A DNA stretch of 64,000 nt from Carya illinoinensis (lineage: Eukaryota; Streptophyta; Magnoliopsida; Fagales; Juglandaceae), in NCBI RefSeq assembly GCF_018687715.1, contig NC_056757.1, positions 21,292,501 through 21,356,500 of the forward strand. Reading direction: 5' to 3'. Positions 1 to 10,762 of this stretch are shown here, one piece after another; positions within the stretch are counted from its first letter, which is position 1, and each line of letters starts with the position of its first letter. The notes beneath the pieces are model-generated. The model was given only the letters and a program-made list of their open reading frames with translations, was not told where the DNA came from and made no database searches. Made by a program: the position numbers and the translations under genes.

Positions 1-631
1 GTCAATTGGAATTGACTCTTGGTTATCAATTCACACAAGAATATGCAAATTCAATAATCAAGAACGCAATAAGACCAATGATTTAATTACTACATAGGTT
101 CATACAAGTCTTTCGATCTCTATACTTACCTATGCTGAAATATCCAAGATCTACCCTATGATTCCCTCTTTCGATAGCAAATCACAAGATTACTTATCAT
201 CTAATCAATGGCCAGTTAATTAGAAGCAATAAATTCAGAATAAATCAGATAAACAAAGAGAGAATTGCATTAAATTAGCATAGACAATCAAGCATAGTTC
301 AGAAATAGGTTACATCGCTTTCCTAGAATGAAGAAAATTTAGCTCATGCTAGAAATGGAATTCAACATAAACGAATTCACCATAATTGTTCTGAGAAGAT
401 GGGAAGAAAATAAACACTGAAAAATCCTCCTTGCAGCCTCAACTCGTCGTCAAAAGCTCAAGGGAACGATTCAACGCTTTTCTCTCGTCCGTGCTCGTGT
501 ATGATTCCAACGTACGTGCAATAATTGGAATTCCTTCTCCAAAAATAGATGATTTGAATCCATCTAGCTATGTTTTTCTCTCCCAAGAAGTGTTCTCCAG
601 TCAAAACTCGCGGCCTTAGAGTGAAAAATTG

Positions 632-639
632 CTTTTATA
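632..639 (-). promoter_or_regulatory. TATA box candidate of the LTR fragment
   Basis: TATAAAAG is read on the minus strand, just downstream (in that orientation) of the GC-rich palindrome block. This is where the U3/R boundary of an LTR would be. Supported by motif and position only. Confidence 0.35.
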
Positions 640-683
640 TGGTCTCACGGCGGAAAACCTAAAATTTGTCAAAATACGATGTT

Positions 684-907
684 CGCTCGAGCGGGGTGTC
701 GAGCGCGCGTCGAGCGTTCGACTCTGCCTGATTTCGCTCGAGCGCACATCAAGCGTTTGACTCTGCCTGATTTCGCTCGAGCGGCCAATGTCTCGGCTCG
801 AGCGATCTTTGGTTTCCAGCAACTCGCTCGAGCTCCCTGTTGAGCAGCAGTCGAGCGTTTGAATCTGCCTGAATTCACTCAAGCGGCCAAAAGCCTCCGC
901 TCGAGCG
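684..907. repeat. CGCTCGAGCG palindrome cluster with 31-bp direct repeats
   Basis: The 10-base palindrome CGCTCGAGCG occurs at 684-693, 735-744, 774-783 and 898-907, with one-base variants near 795 and 825. Three direct copies of a 31-base unit, core 'tctgcctgatttcgctcg', lie at 714-744, 753-783 and 855-885. The third copy carries G-to-A type changes in its palindrome (cactcaagcg). The block lies upstream of the TATA candidate and could be an LTR enhancer array. Confidence 0.7.
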
Positions 908-948
908 AACTTGTGAATTCTGCAATATGAAAGTTTGCAAGTCATCAA

Positions 949-1215
949 GTAGTTAAGACCATACCAGTCACAAAAGGAATTTATATACTAGTAAAACTCC
1001 AAACGCAGTAGTTAGCTTGTGATATGAGAATTTCCCTGTATGTTTCCGATCATTGATGTAACTGTTCTCTGGTGAATGAATGAAGTCAATAACTACAAAA
1101 AAAAGAACATATACATGTATTTATTCTATTAGTTATTAGTTTATATTTTCATATATATATATATATATATATAATATAGTTAACCTCGAAACAGTATATC
1201 AAAATTCACTTGTCT
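949..1215 (+). repeat. Dispersed repeat, copy 1 (partner at 7253-7510)
   Basis: About 265 bases from 'agttaagaccata' to 'aaattcact' match 7253-7510 in the same orientation. The middle ('gatgaatgaatgaagtcaa' followed by an A-run) looks like the polyadenylated 3' end of a LINE or mRNA. Homology continues past the A-run through an (AT)n tract, so the copies share more than a poly(A) tail. Confidence 0.65.
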
Positions 1216-1828
1216 CAAAATATATATATATATAGTTTATATTTTGACACATCTTAGTCTCTCATTGTTACTCTCTCTCCACTGCGGTCTGGCTTTGTAC
1301 ATAAATCTTTGGTTTTTTGTCTTATATTTATGTGTTGGGTTTGGCAAATATTTATATTTACATGAAATCAACAGGACAACAACCAAATGAATTTATAATT
1401 CTCTTCCAATTTCCAGTCTGCCAGCAGTAGGATATCTGCAAAAGAAAGAAAATATATTAGAAATTAGATAATTAGAAAATTGTATCTTACACCATTGTGA
1501 CTTTTAGTACTCCTTACTGAAGGTTTAAGTGTTCTGTTTTAAAATTATATAAAATTTTATGCCTTTCCATGTCTTCTCTTTTGTTTGCATTTTAGGAGGT
1601 TTAAGTTAAAGTTGTGTAAGTTGTGCCAATTGATGTCAGTTTCTAGGCTGTGTATTTCCTTTTATATTGTGTTTATTTAAACTCAGGTTCTCTAGGGCCC
1701 CATATTGGCCATGTGTCAATAGTTTTGCCGCATATATCATTTTTGTGTCAGTGGAATCAGTATAAAGTGATTTGTGTCAATGGAATCAGTACAAAGTGAT
1801 TGGTGGTTCTAGAGCCGTGTAATGTGAT
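1216..1828. other. Non-coding interval
   Basis: AT-rich sequence with no supported gene. It holds an (AT)n tract and, near 1695-1780, a stretch around 'ctagggccccat' that resembles 4670-4730 beyond the LINE ('ctagggccccgtg'). This suggests that related sequence flanks both sides of the LINE remnant. Confidence 0.5.
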
Positions 1829-4112
1829 GGGCTTTTATGATTTTAGGAAGAACCTGGTTATGGAGTGTGTTACAACTGTGAGTTACTCCTTACTGGTTAA
1901 TGGTGTCCCTCAGAAGATTTTCTACCCTACAAGAGGTATAAGATAGGGAGATCCTCTCTCCCCTTATCTATTCATAATATGTTCAGAGTTTCTGAGTCAC
2001 AGTCTTAACAGAGCAGAGAATCAAGGCCTAATTTCTGGTTTACCAGCAGCTCGTGGTGGCCTGAAAGTAAACCATCTGCTGTTTGCTGATGACAGCCTAG
2101 TATTCTGTAGGTCCAAGCCAGAGGAATGGAGTAGGCTTCGACATGTACTAAGCAATTATGAAGAAGTCACTGGTCAAAGGCTCAATATAGAGAAGACTTC
2201 CATATTCTTCAGCAGAAACACTAAGAAAGAGGTACAGCAGGCTATCCTTCAGCAAGCAGGGCTTAGAGCCCATGGTCCTTGTGATAAATAGTTGGGACTC
2301 CCTTCTTATGTTGGGAGGCAAAAAACCAAAGCATTCACTTCAATTGTGGACAGGATCAAATCTAAAATGGCTAGCTGGAAGACAAAAGTGCTCTCACAAG
2401 GTGGAAAGGAAATATTGCTTAAATCTGTATTGCAATCTATCCCCACGTACAGCATGGGAATTTTTAAACTACCTAAGTCAATTATTAAGATTCTCAACAG
2501 GCTACTACAGTCCTTTCGATGGGGTCAAACAAATAGCAAGTCAAAAGTCCACTGGTTAAGTTGGCAGACAATGGGAAAACCCAAGGATCAGAGGGGGCAT
2601 GGGGTTTAGAGACTTTGAGTTTTTCAATTTGGCATTGTTGGCCAAACAAGGGTGGAGAATCATTCAAGACCCTACCTCCCTTGCAGCTCAGGTTTTGAAG
2701 GCCAAATATTTCTCAGGATCAAACTTTTTCTCAGCAAAAGGTAAGGCAAGTGACTCATTTGTATGGAGAAGTTTCCTTTCAGCAGGCATGTACTTATGGA
2801 GGGCCTGTTATGGAGAGTTGGTGATGGATCCCAGATAAAAATCTGGCAAGACAAGTGGCTCCCGAGCCCTTCTACTTTTAAAGTGCAATCTCCTGTAAGA
2901 ATACTAAATGCAGAGGCAAAAGTAGCAGACCTAATAGATCCAGACACTGGACAGTGGAACTTAAACCTTGTCTATGCCATTTTCTCAGAACCTGAGGCCA
3001 AGATAATCAGCAGGATGACTATTAGCCAATGTGGTAGTCAGGATATGAGGACGTGAAGGTGTTCAGAAAATGGGAAGTTTACTGTTAGAAGTGCATACCA
3101 TCTGCAAGGAACAATGGAGGGAGATAGGAAGGGGCAGTGCTCAAGTTTGAATCATAATCCAAAGACCTGGAGGAAAATGTGGAGCCTACAAGCACCTCAA
3201 GCCACGAAGTCCTTTCTGTGGAGAGCAGCCAAGGAGTCCCTTCCCACGTGTGTGAACTTGTTTAAAAGGAAGATGGTTGATTCTCCCCTCTGTCCAGTCT
3301 GCCACAAAGTTCCTGAGTCAGTTACTCATGCCATTTGGTCATGTTCAGCTGCACAAGATGTTTGGTCTATGAGTGCTAGGAGAATTCAGAAACTAAATGG
3401 GGAAGGTGGCCCTTTTTTGGAGGTTCTGAAGCCCTTGTTAGAGAATCTCTCCTCCCATGAGCTAACAGAAGTAGCAGTTACAGCAAGAGCTATATGGAAC
3501 AGGAGGAATCAGTGGTTGTTTGAGCAATCTTTTCACTCACCTTTCCAGGTCTCGAAGCAGGTCCACACAGAATTGACAGCAATAAAACAGTGGACAAGTT
3601 CCAGGGACAAAGCTTCTGTGACTCAGGTGGTTAACAGTTCTGAGTGGACTGCCCCTCCTTCAGGCTTCTACAAGGCTAACTGGGATGCAGCAGTGGATAA
3701 GGGGAACTCCAGGATTGGTGTGGGAGTGGTTGTGAGAGACTCGAGTGGTATGGTGATGGCTTCATTGTGCTCTTCCATGCTCTTAGAACCAGATCCTTTG
3801 CTAGGGGAAGCCGTAGCAGCTCTCAAAGCATCTACTCTTTGCTCTAATATAGGACTGGATCAGGTCATGTTAGAAGGGGATTCCTTAGCAGTGGTCCAAG
3901 CAGTACAAAGCAGGGAAGAGTGCTGGAGTCCCACGGGTCTAGTGGTCAGGGATATTAAGCTTGTATTGTCTAGAATCTGTACTTGGTCTATCCATCATAT
4001 TTCTAGAAGATTGAATGTAGTAGCACATGTGCTAGCTAAGTTTGCTTCGACATGTTCGGGGGAACAGACTTTTATGGAGGATTACCCTCCATGTATTCAG
4101 AATCTACTTTAG
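1829..4112 (+). mobile_element. 5'-truncated L1-type LINE remnant (RT to RNase H)
   Basis: Broken pieces in shifting frames follow the order of a plant L1 ORF2: reverse transcriptase with 'GDPLSPYLF' and the catalytic FADDSLVF box (about 1950-2110), the RT thumb/connection region ('LLKSVLQSIPTYSMGIF', 2292-2609), a linker with 'LALLAKQGWRII' (2599-2838), a GDGSQIKIWQDKW segment (2763-3056), and then a zinc finger and RNase H (3114-4112). ORF1, the endonuclease and the RT N-terminus are absent, which is typical of 5' truncation. Several in-frame stops (for example TAG in 'GIR*GDP', consistent with CAG to TAG) and frameshifts make it inactive. No clean 3' A-tail or target duplication was found. 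Confidence 0.88.
3114..4112 (+). pseudogene. LINE ORF2 C-terminal part: zf-RVT and RNase H
   Basis: This is the longest intact piece of the LINE (332 residues). It starts at an internal methionine with no independent gene status. Residues about 15-90 form the zinc-binding reverse-transcriptase tail (W-x5-P-x3-K-x-F-L-W-R, then CPVC...HAIWSC). Residues about 185-310 form an RNase H fold with acidic positions in NWDAA, GEAVAALKA and LEGDSL, and the C-terminal VAHVLAKFA helix. The LINE-type RNase H cuts RNA of the RNA/DNA hybrid during retrotransposition. The frame is open to its stop, so this part decayed more slowly or by chance kept its frame. Confidence 0.85.
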
Positions 4113-4137
4113 TGAATGAAATCTTCCTTTCAGAAAA

Positions 4138-4620
4138 AGGAAGAGCTTTTTATGATGGTGTGATAACTTTTTTATTATTATACTTATGGGAATACTTGCC
4201 CGTATTTTTTATTCTACGTTTAAAATTATTATTATTATTGTACACCATCAGAATTATTATTTAGAATGAGCATACTATAGTTTAAAATTATTATTATTAT
4301 TTTAAAATTTTGATAGTGATGGAAATAAACTTACCCTTATTTTTTATTTTTTTTCTTTTCTTTTCTATTTGTAACATTGTCAATTAAACTTACCTTTATG
4401 ATTTTAGGAGGAGCTTCTTATGATGTGGTGATCACTTTTTTTTACTAATATATTTTTTAAAATTATTATTATTATTTTAAAATTTTGATGGTGGTGGAAA
4501 TAAACTTACCCTTATTTTTTATTTTCTTCTTTTCCTTTCTATTTGTATCATTCTCAATTAAACTCACCCTTAGTTTTATTTTTATTTTTCCTTTTCTTTT
4601 CTATTTGTAACATTGTCAAT
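4138..4620 (+). repeat. Imperfect tandem duplication, about 200-265 bp
   Basis: The order 'agctt(t/c)ttatgat...ggtg', (ATT)n, 'ttttgat(a/g)gt', 'aaataaacttaccctta' and 'tttctatttgta' occurs twice (about 4147-4380 and 4409-4560), with a third partial copy of the last part to 4620. No protein is supported. Confidence 0.55.
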
Positions 4621-5110
4621 TTATATTATACCAGCTTTATCAAGTGGCTTATTTTATTTTCTTTAAACTCATGTTCTAGGGCCCCGTGTCAGGTATCCAT
4701 ACATCATTTTTCCGGTTGTATCAGTAGGACTGGACTTACTTGGATAGTTTTTACTGTTGTGACAGTAATATTTGTAGATAAATATCTTTTCCAATTTTTC
4801 TTTATTTGAGTTCTCTTTTTTCTTTACGTCAGCTAAACAGTTTAAATAGGACTGTATAGTGCACCCTACAAGCGTCTTCATCTATGGGTTATTTCGTTCC
4901 CTTCTGGCGCTTCATTTTCCTTAGTTGTTTGTCTAAAGCTGCATTCCTCTTAAAAGGAGCTACATTCCTCATTTTTATGTTTGTAAGTATTTATCTTTTG
5001 AGGTAGGTGAATTTTAGCATTTGCTATTTTATTCTATGTTTTATGCTGATTCATTGTAGGGTTGTTTTATGTTGTATTTATTATATGTTGTATTCTTTGT
5101 GTATTAAATT

Positions 5111-5425
5111 ATTGATTCTTTCTCTATTTTATGGTCTTTTCCTCTGTGTATTAAATAACTGATCATAGAACTTGGTTTTCACATGCATGCTTTTCCTACA
5201 AACTTCATATTTCAAACAAAATAAATAAATTACTGATTCTTTCTCTAGTTTATGGTTTCTTTCTGTGTGTACTAAATTACTGATCATAGAACAATAAACT
5301 AAGCTAACTCTTCTTTGTACGTTGTTTTATCTTGTATTTATTGTATGTTGTATTAAATTAGTGATTCTTTCTCTAGTTTATGGTTTTTTCCTCTATGTAC
5401 AAAATTACTGATCACAGAACAGTAA
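5111..5425. repeat. Three-copy tandem repeat, period about 121-128 bp
   Basis: The motif 'tgattctttctcta' followed by 'tttatggt' and 'ttactgatca(t/c)agaac' begins near 5113, 5234 and 5362. The second and third copies share a 'agtaaactaagctaactc'-type tail. Non-coding. Confidence 0.6.
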
Positions 5426-6228
5426 ACTAAGCTAACTCAGTACAAACTAGATGATTTCCCTACAAACTTTTATATACATTTAATAAGTTTTTTTCGATAT
5501 TAAAGACCACAAATTCCAGAGAAAAAAAAACTAACAAACCAATAAGTTTCAAAACAAAGGAGACCAACAAATAGAGAATATCCCAAATCTGAAAAATACA
5601 CAAGAAAAAAAAAAGATCTGAAAAAAATCGCAGATCAGAACACTTCTCAAATTTTCTTCTCGACATTAAAGATCATAGATTTCAAACAAAAAAAATAACA
5701 AACGACCAAGTTTCCTTCCACATGATTATACATGTATCGAAACATGTATATGTGTATGCATATATATATATATATAGAGCATTTTATTCATTGATTTTCA
5801 CACGTAGTACAAAGTAGATTATTTTTCAATGAATTGAAAAAAAAAAACAAGAAATCATCAAGAAAACAAGAGATAAATATATACAATTAAAAAAAAAACA
5901 AAACAAGAAAAAAAATTTACCTAGATATGTTTTGTGGCCCCTTCTCCCTCACATAGATGTACTTTGTCCCTCATGTAGATGCGCTCCATCTCCCTCACAT
6001 GCGTTATGATAAAAATCAAAGAGAAAAAAGAAATAAAACAAGAAAATCAATAAATAAAAAACAAGAAAAAAAAGTGAAAAAAAATTACCTAGATTTGTAC
6101 TCCCTCACGCAGATCTGTTCTAGAAATCTAGTTGAGAGGCATGCTTTTTATAGAAATGACTATTTCCACAAGAGGCATTGAGTTGAGAGGCAAAAAAAAG
6201 GAAGAAGTAAGGAGAGGGGATTTGAGTT
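5426..6228. other. Non-coding interval with short repeats
   Basis: AT-rich sequence with A-runs. 'cgatattaaagacca' near 5497 is echoed by 'cgacattaaagatca' near 5661. 'ttacctagat' plus 'ccctcac' motifs recur near 5918-5950 and 6086-6107. No gene is supported. Confidence 0.45.
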
Positions 6229-6254
6229 AGGGGGGGGGGGGGGGGGGGGGGGGG
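6229..6254 (+). repeat. Poly(G) tract of 26
   Basis: A run of 26 G is followed by a purine-rich region. The proline-rich reading on the opposite strand is only the translation of this run. Exact length is unreliable in any assembly. Confidence 0.85.
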
Positions 6255-6762
6255 CTTAGGAGTACGACGAAGGAGAATGAGAGGGGCTAAGTTTAGAGAG
6301 AAAACTCGGATGAATGAGAGAGGGATTTGCATGGTGTGCTCTGAGTTGAGAGGGGCTCTGGAGAAAGACAAAGGGGCTTGAGAAAACTCGGGAGTTAAGA
6401 TGCGTGGTTTGTGTGGTGTGAAATGAATTGGGGAAAATATCTCTGACATTATGTCTGGCTACAGACCGTGTAAGGACTAATTTACCCTCTTGAAACCGAT
6501 TTGTTTATTGTAATTGATTTCACTTTTTGGAACTTGTCAAGTGATCATAATGACCATAAAACACGTTTACTTTACATACGGAACCAAACAAAAACCTTAT
6601 GCAGATACTAATTAACATCAACTTAACATATATATTTTCTACACTAGGCGAACATCCCTTGGACGTTGCCCCATTACTAGTGTTTATATATTCCTATACG
6701 AGTCTTTATTTCTTATCGCATTTTAGAGTTGGATTAGTTGGACAAAAAAATCTTGTCTCTTA

Positions 6763-6963
6763 GGTTTCGTTTGGTTACATAGTTCGAATGAGATGAGATG
6801 AGATGTTTTGTTGAAAGTTGAATAAAATATTATTATAGTATAAATTTTTAATATTGGTTTTGTTTTGGGATTTGAAAAAATGTAATTATTTATTATATTT
6901 TGTGTGAGAATTTAGAAAATTTATCATGATTATATGAGATGAGATGAGATGAGATAGACTTCA
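6763..6963 (+). mobile_element. MITE of the 'gagatgagatgag' family
   Basis: It opens with 'cgtttggttacatag' and 'gagatgagatgagatg', has an AT-rich centre ('gggatttgaaaaaatg', 'tattatattttgtgtgag') and closes with 'gagatgagatgagatgag'. The same internal order recurs at 12283-12478, 17393-17733 (opposite strand), 36869-37076 (opposite strand) and 62250-62395, so it is a multicopy non-coding element. Confidence 0.7.
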
Positions 6964-7020
6964 ATTGGGGGAGTTCATATTTTCATGCCTAGAATGTCTG
7001 CCTACAGCAGCACTATCGAG

Positions 7021-7560
7021 CATAGTTTTAAATTCCGTTTCATTCCAGTTGGAATTTTCCATTCCGATATAGTATTTGGTACACTATACCTACTCATTCC
7101 GTTCCACTCCAAATTTCGTCCCTTTCCAATCCTTTTTGTATATCATTAGATTGTTTGGTCATATCCTCTCCTCTTATAGAGTGTGGGGTATGAGTCTCTT
7201 TTTTAGATAGAGTGCTGTCTCTTAGGCGGTTTGTCTGTAGAGAGCTACAATAGTAGTTAAGACCATACTAATCACAAAAGTATTTATGTACTAGTGGAGC
7301 TCCAAATGCAGTAGTTGGCTTGTGATGAAAGAATTTACCTGTATATATCTGGTCATGGATGTAACTTTTCTCTGATGAATGAATGAAGTCAATTTTCATA
7401 AAAAAAAAACATATACATGTATTTATTCTATTAGGTATTAGTTTATATTTTCATATATATATATATATATATAATATAGTTAATCTCAAAATAGTACACC
7501 GAAATTCACTAGTATCCAAATATTCCATTCCGTTATTTAAGCTAGAATGATCACGGGAAC
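7021..7560 (+). repeat. Degenerate 'attccg' repeat element, interrupted
   Basis: Units such as 'ttaaattccgtttcattcc', 'ccattccgatatag' and 'cattccgttatttaag' flank both sides of the repeat copy at 7253-7510. An older element therefore appears to have been split by it. It ends near 'aaaatttaaaacatttcc', reminiscent of the 'gttttaaat' ends of the repeats at 33285 and 36385. Confidence 0.4.
7253..7510 (+). repeat. Dispersed repeat, copy 2 (partner at 949-1215)
   Basis: Same-orientation match to 949-1215 from 'agttaagaccata' to 'aaattcact'. It includes the 'gatgaatgaatgaagtcaa' plus A-run block and an (AT)n tract. The bases 'tagta' occur at both borders ('caatagtagtt', 'cactagtatcc') and may be a short target duplication. 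Confidence 0.6.
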
Positions 7561-7684
7561 AAAATTTAAAACATTTCCATTGAGAATGTGTTCATAGAAT
7601 ATTTATATTCCTAAACAAATATCATGTTTTTTGGTACCTAAGTAGGACAATAAGCTTTTGAATAAAAAAATAATTATGCTATTT

Positions 7685-7975
7685 ACAGTCGTGTACACGA
7701 AGTCATGAGACTAATTTGACGTGGCGTAGTGCCACATTAGTGTTAGTTTATTAAAAAAAAGAAGGTGAAGAAGCGAGAAAACACAATGGTTATGTTCTTC
7801 TATCAAGAAGAGATCGAGGGAGAACATTTCCAGTTCCATTTTGACAACTTGCCTCAGACAAGCTCGATGCTGTCACATCCGAATGAGCAAAGACTGAGGA
7901 AGAGTTAAGGCAGTGAAGGTTTGTATGGCTCTCCACCATGTTCACTTCTATGTCTGCCACGACTACATGGTACTA
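7685..7975 (+). repeat. Dispersed ~290-bp repeat (inverted partner at 31880-32165)
   Basis: It begins 'cagtcgtgtacacga' and runs through 'actaatttgacgtggc', 'gagaaaacaca', 'ccattttgacaactt' and 'ttcactt(c)tatgtctgcca'. The reverse complement of 31880-32165 follows the same order throughout. It has no coding frame. Class unknown; a MITE or SINE-like element is possible. Confidence 0.65.
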
Positions 7976-8128
7976 CTGATCATTGTTCTACACCATGGAC
8001 TCATTTTGATCTATAGCGGGCGATTTGTTAAACTGTGTCGTACATGTTGAGTATTGTGGAAAGATGAAAAGCTAAGAAAAAGGTGGAGAAGATTGATATT
8101 CTTTGTTCTTGCTTTAGGACATAGAAAG

Positions 8129-9401
8129 CTTTAATAAGACGATGCTGGCTAAGCAATGCTAGAGAATGATAAGCTTCCCTTCCTTGTTGGTGGCAAAGAT
8201 TATGAGGGAGAAGTACTACAAGGCTGCGGAGTTGACAGAGGCAAACCTAGGGGGTGGCCCTTCTTTTGTTTGGAGGAGTCTGTGGTTTTCTCTAGAACTA
8301 GTGAAAGAAGGCTTATTGTTGAGGGTTGGGGATGGTAGTAATTAAGGTTTGGAAAGACAAAGGGTTGCCTACTCCCACTTCCTACAGGGTGCAATCCATT
8401 TTCAAGAACCTGCAATATGAAGCTAATGTGCAACCGCTTATTGATCCAACTACTGCAGTTGGAAGATAAGTTTGACACTTTCAATGAAATAAAAGCTTAA
8501 AGAATTTTTAGTTTAACCTTGAGCAAATGGGGAGCAATGGATAGAATGGTATGGGGTCCGTCAAATAAATGTAAGTTTTCAATTAAAATTGCCTACTACC
8601 TAGAGAATGAGAGAATGAAAAGGATGAATGGAGAATCATTAGGAAAGGAGAGTTCAGAGTCTGTCTGGATCCTTTTATGGGATCTGAATGTGAAAGGTGT
8701 AGTGAAGCACTTTATGTGGAAGGCAGCGCATGATTTACTTCTCACCAAGGCCAATCTTTTGAAGAAACATATCACAATACTACAAGAAAAACAGGTATTT
8801 GTGACCAATTTTTTGTAACAAAATGGACTATTTATGACAAATACAGAGTTATTTTAGTTGAAAATAGTCATTTCGTTAGAAATATTTGGTCGCGAATACA
8901 ATGCTTTGTCCAATTCGTGGAATGGAAGCTGAAACAACAATACATGTCCTGAGGTGCTGGCCTCAGATATATGGGCAGAAAATGGTAGCCTATGTAGGAA
9001 TGGAGCAATTCAGAAGTAGACTTCTTAAAGAGTTATGGAAAGGAATGAACCTGTTCTTGATAATGAAGGAAGTGGAATTGATGGCCTACATAATGAGGCA
9101 AATCTAGCTACGAAGGCATTAAATAGTGGCGAGGAAGTGTGAGCAGATTATGGGGTTCTCATAGAGGATAGTCGAAGGATTCTTGAAGGGAAATTAGATT
9201 GGAGTTTTAGGTTTGTGTACAGAGAAGCAAATAACTAAGCACATAAGCTTTCAAAATTAGCTTTTTCTTTTACTGAGGAGAGGGTTTGGATAGAAAAAGC
9301 GCCCTTATAGATTGCTAATTCTATTATTAGTGAAAAATACTGTAATGACTGAAAATTTACTGATTATTCAATGAAGGAAATACTTTTTTATCAAAAAAAA
9401 A
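8129..9401 (+). mobile_element. Second L1-type LINE remnant with A-rich 3' end
   Basis: Frames broken by stops and shifts give, in order: 'MLAKQC', 'FPSLLVAKIMREKYYKAA' and 'GGGPSFVWRSLW' (8140-8290); 'GLLLRVGDG' (about 8315); a zinc-finger/connection part with 'MWKAAHDLLLTKANLLKKH' (8519-8780); 'TTIHVLRCWPQ' (about 8930); and an RNase H tail with 'FVYREANN*AHKLSKLAFSF' ending near 9310. The 3' end (9311-9401) has a 'tgattattcaatgaagg' block followed by an A-run, a normal LINE terminus. It is truncated at the 5' side and inactive. The piece at 8781-8890 is foreign to it. Confidence 0.82.
8781..8890 (+). repeat. Short insert in the LINE, resembling 35365-35465
   Basis: It begins 'actacaagaaaaacagg', similar to CACTA-type ends, and contains 'ggactatttatgacaaa' and 'gaaaatagtcattt'. 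A comparable order ('ggactattttttgcc', 'gcaaatagtcatttt') is seen at 35365-35465. It interrupts the LINE zinc-finger region. Confidence 0.4.
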
Positions 9402-10265
9402 ACACAATGTTTATCGTAGTAAAAACTCGTTCCATTTATTTTATTTCGAAACATAGTATTAATGATATTTATGATGTAAGGTTTTTGAACAACTTGCCCA
9501 TATTGTTTGATATAAGGTTTTTTTTTTAAAAAAGAAAAAAGAAAATGGGTCTTGAACAACCTAATTTAACCAAATGTGTAACAAAATTAATCAAGAAAAA
9601 GAAATTTATGTTTACATGAATTAGTGAACATATATATATGTTCATAGGGAATAGAATATATATATATATATGGGATTGAAAAAAAAAACCACATTTATGG
9701 ATCGATTGAATCAAGAGTTGTAGTAGGAGAATTCCTTTTATTTTAGAGAAATTTTGCTTGCATGTTGGTATAGAAAACACATTTTCCATATTAATCATAT
9801 TCACAAAATTTGATTTATAAGAGATTTTTAAAATTCTATCTCGTACGAATCAAATATTGTGACATTAGCAATGTGGCCTCCTTAGACGGTGTTGACCAAG
9901 TGCATGGTTTGCAAGCATAATTGTTTTAATTTATTTTATCATGTTTGTTTAAGCCGTATATTGGCGTGCATACGATTATGATTACGATTATGATTATAGG
10001 CTGTATTAATAAGAACTTTGTCAGCTCATGTCATATAACTCAGACTTGCTAAAGTATATATATGTAGATGATCTTTGATTTTTCTAACATATATAAATAC
10101 GTAGTCTATTGAAAAAACACATTCAACTTTTTTGGATTTTCCTGCAATTAAATTAATATTAGAAGTAGAAGGAGAACGGATATTTTAAATTTTTATTTCG
10201 ATCTGAATACTCTGAACTAACAAAACAGAATTCAAAATTATAAAAGAAGAGTTCTGGAAAATACG
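9402..10265. other. Non-coding interval
   Basis: AT-rich, with (AT)n tracts near 9630-9672 and homopolymer runs. No gene, RNA gene or repeat of known class could be supported. Confidence 0.5.
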
Positions 10266-10330
10266 CACTACAAGAAAAATAGACTTTTGCGATTAATTTA
10301 TTGCAACGAAAATACTATTAACTACCAAAA
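10266..10330 (+). mobile_element. CACTA-type transposon end fragment
   Basis: CACTACAAGAAAAAT begins at 10267 and is the usual terminal sequence of plant CACTA elements. It is followed by 'gcgattaatttattgc' style subterminal sequence. No inverted partner end was seen nearby, so this is probably a solitary fragment or a much decayed non-autonomous copy. Confidence 0.45.
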
Positions 10331-10762
10331 TCTAGCTTGTCTTGTTCATGGAAGGTTGATATATATATATACACACACACACAACCACATATATATAGAT
10401 ATATATCCTATGTGGTAAATTTACTCATATAAATGCTCTCAATTAATAAACAACGTATCATTAACATAGGAAACTAATTTAATACATCATGTATATGTAA
10501 TTCGTCCCACGTTCTATGCCTCAATTCCATCCTATCTTCCACCAACACCTTAAAAATAAATTAATACTAGGTCTATAAAAATCTTACAAAGAAGTAATTA
10601 AGTCACAAATGATCATCATGTACGTGATCGAGACTAAATGTGATACATCAGATCACTTATTTTACATTAAATCGTATCAATTTATAAATATTTTTGTAAG
10701 ATTCTAGTAAATATTTCTCACGCCATATAAGATTCAAGGGAAACCCTAGACAGTGACTGAAT

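Larger units (their letters stand above)
1..948 (-). mobile_element. LTR-like retrotransposon fragment (cut by window edge)
   Basis: No protein-coding frame of recognisable family is present. Read on the minus strand, the segment has the layout of a plant LTR: a GC-rich block with CGCTCGAGCG palindromes, then a TATA box (632-639), then a GA/T-rich leader containing a 'gagctaaattttcttc' stretch of a kind I associate with retroelement leaders. The left end lies outside the window, so its partner LTR and target duplication cannot be checked. Small open frames at 431-619 and 616-948 show no family resemblance. Class is inferred from layout only. Confidence 0.45.

Noticed and set aside
684..907. 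CRISPR-like array
   Set aside because: Palindromes are irregularly spaced, spacers are themselves similar, and the DNA is clearly plant LTR-type sequence.
6120..6449. Proline-rich open frame on the minus strand
   Set aside because: Its proline run is the complement of the G26 tract and the rest has no domain.
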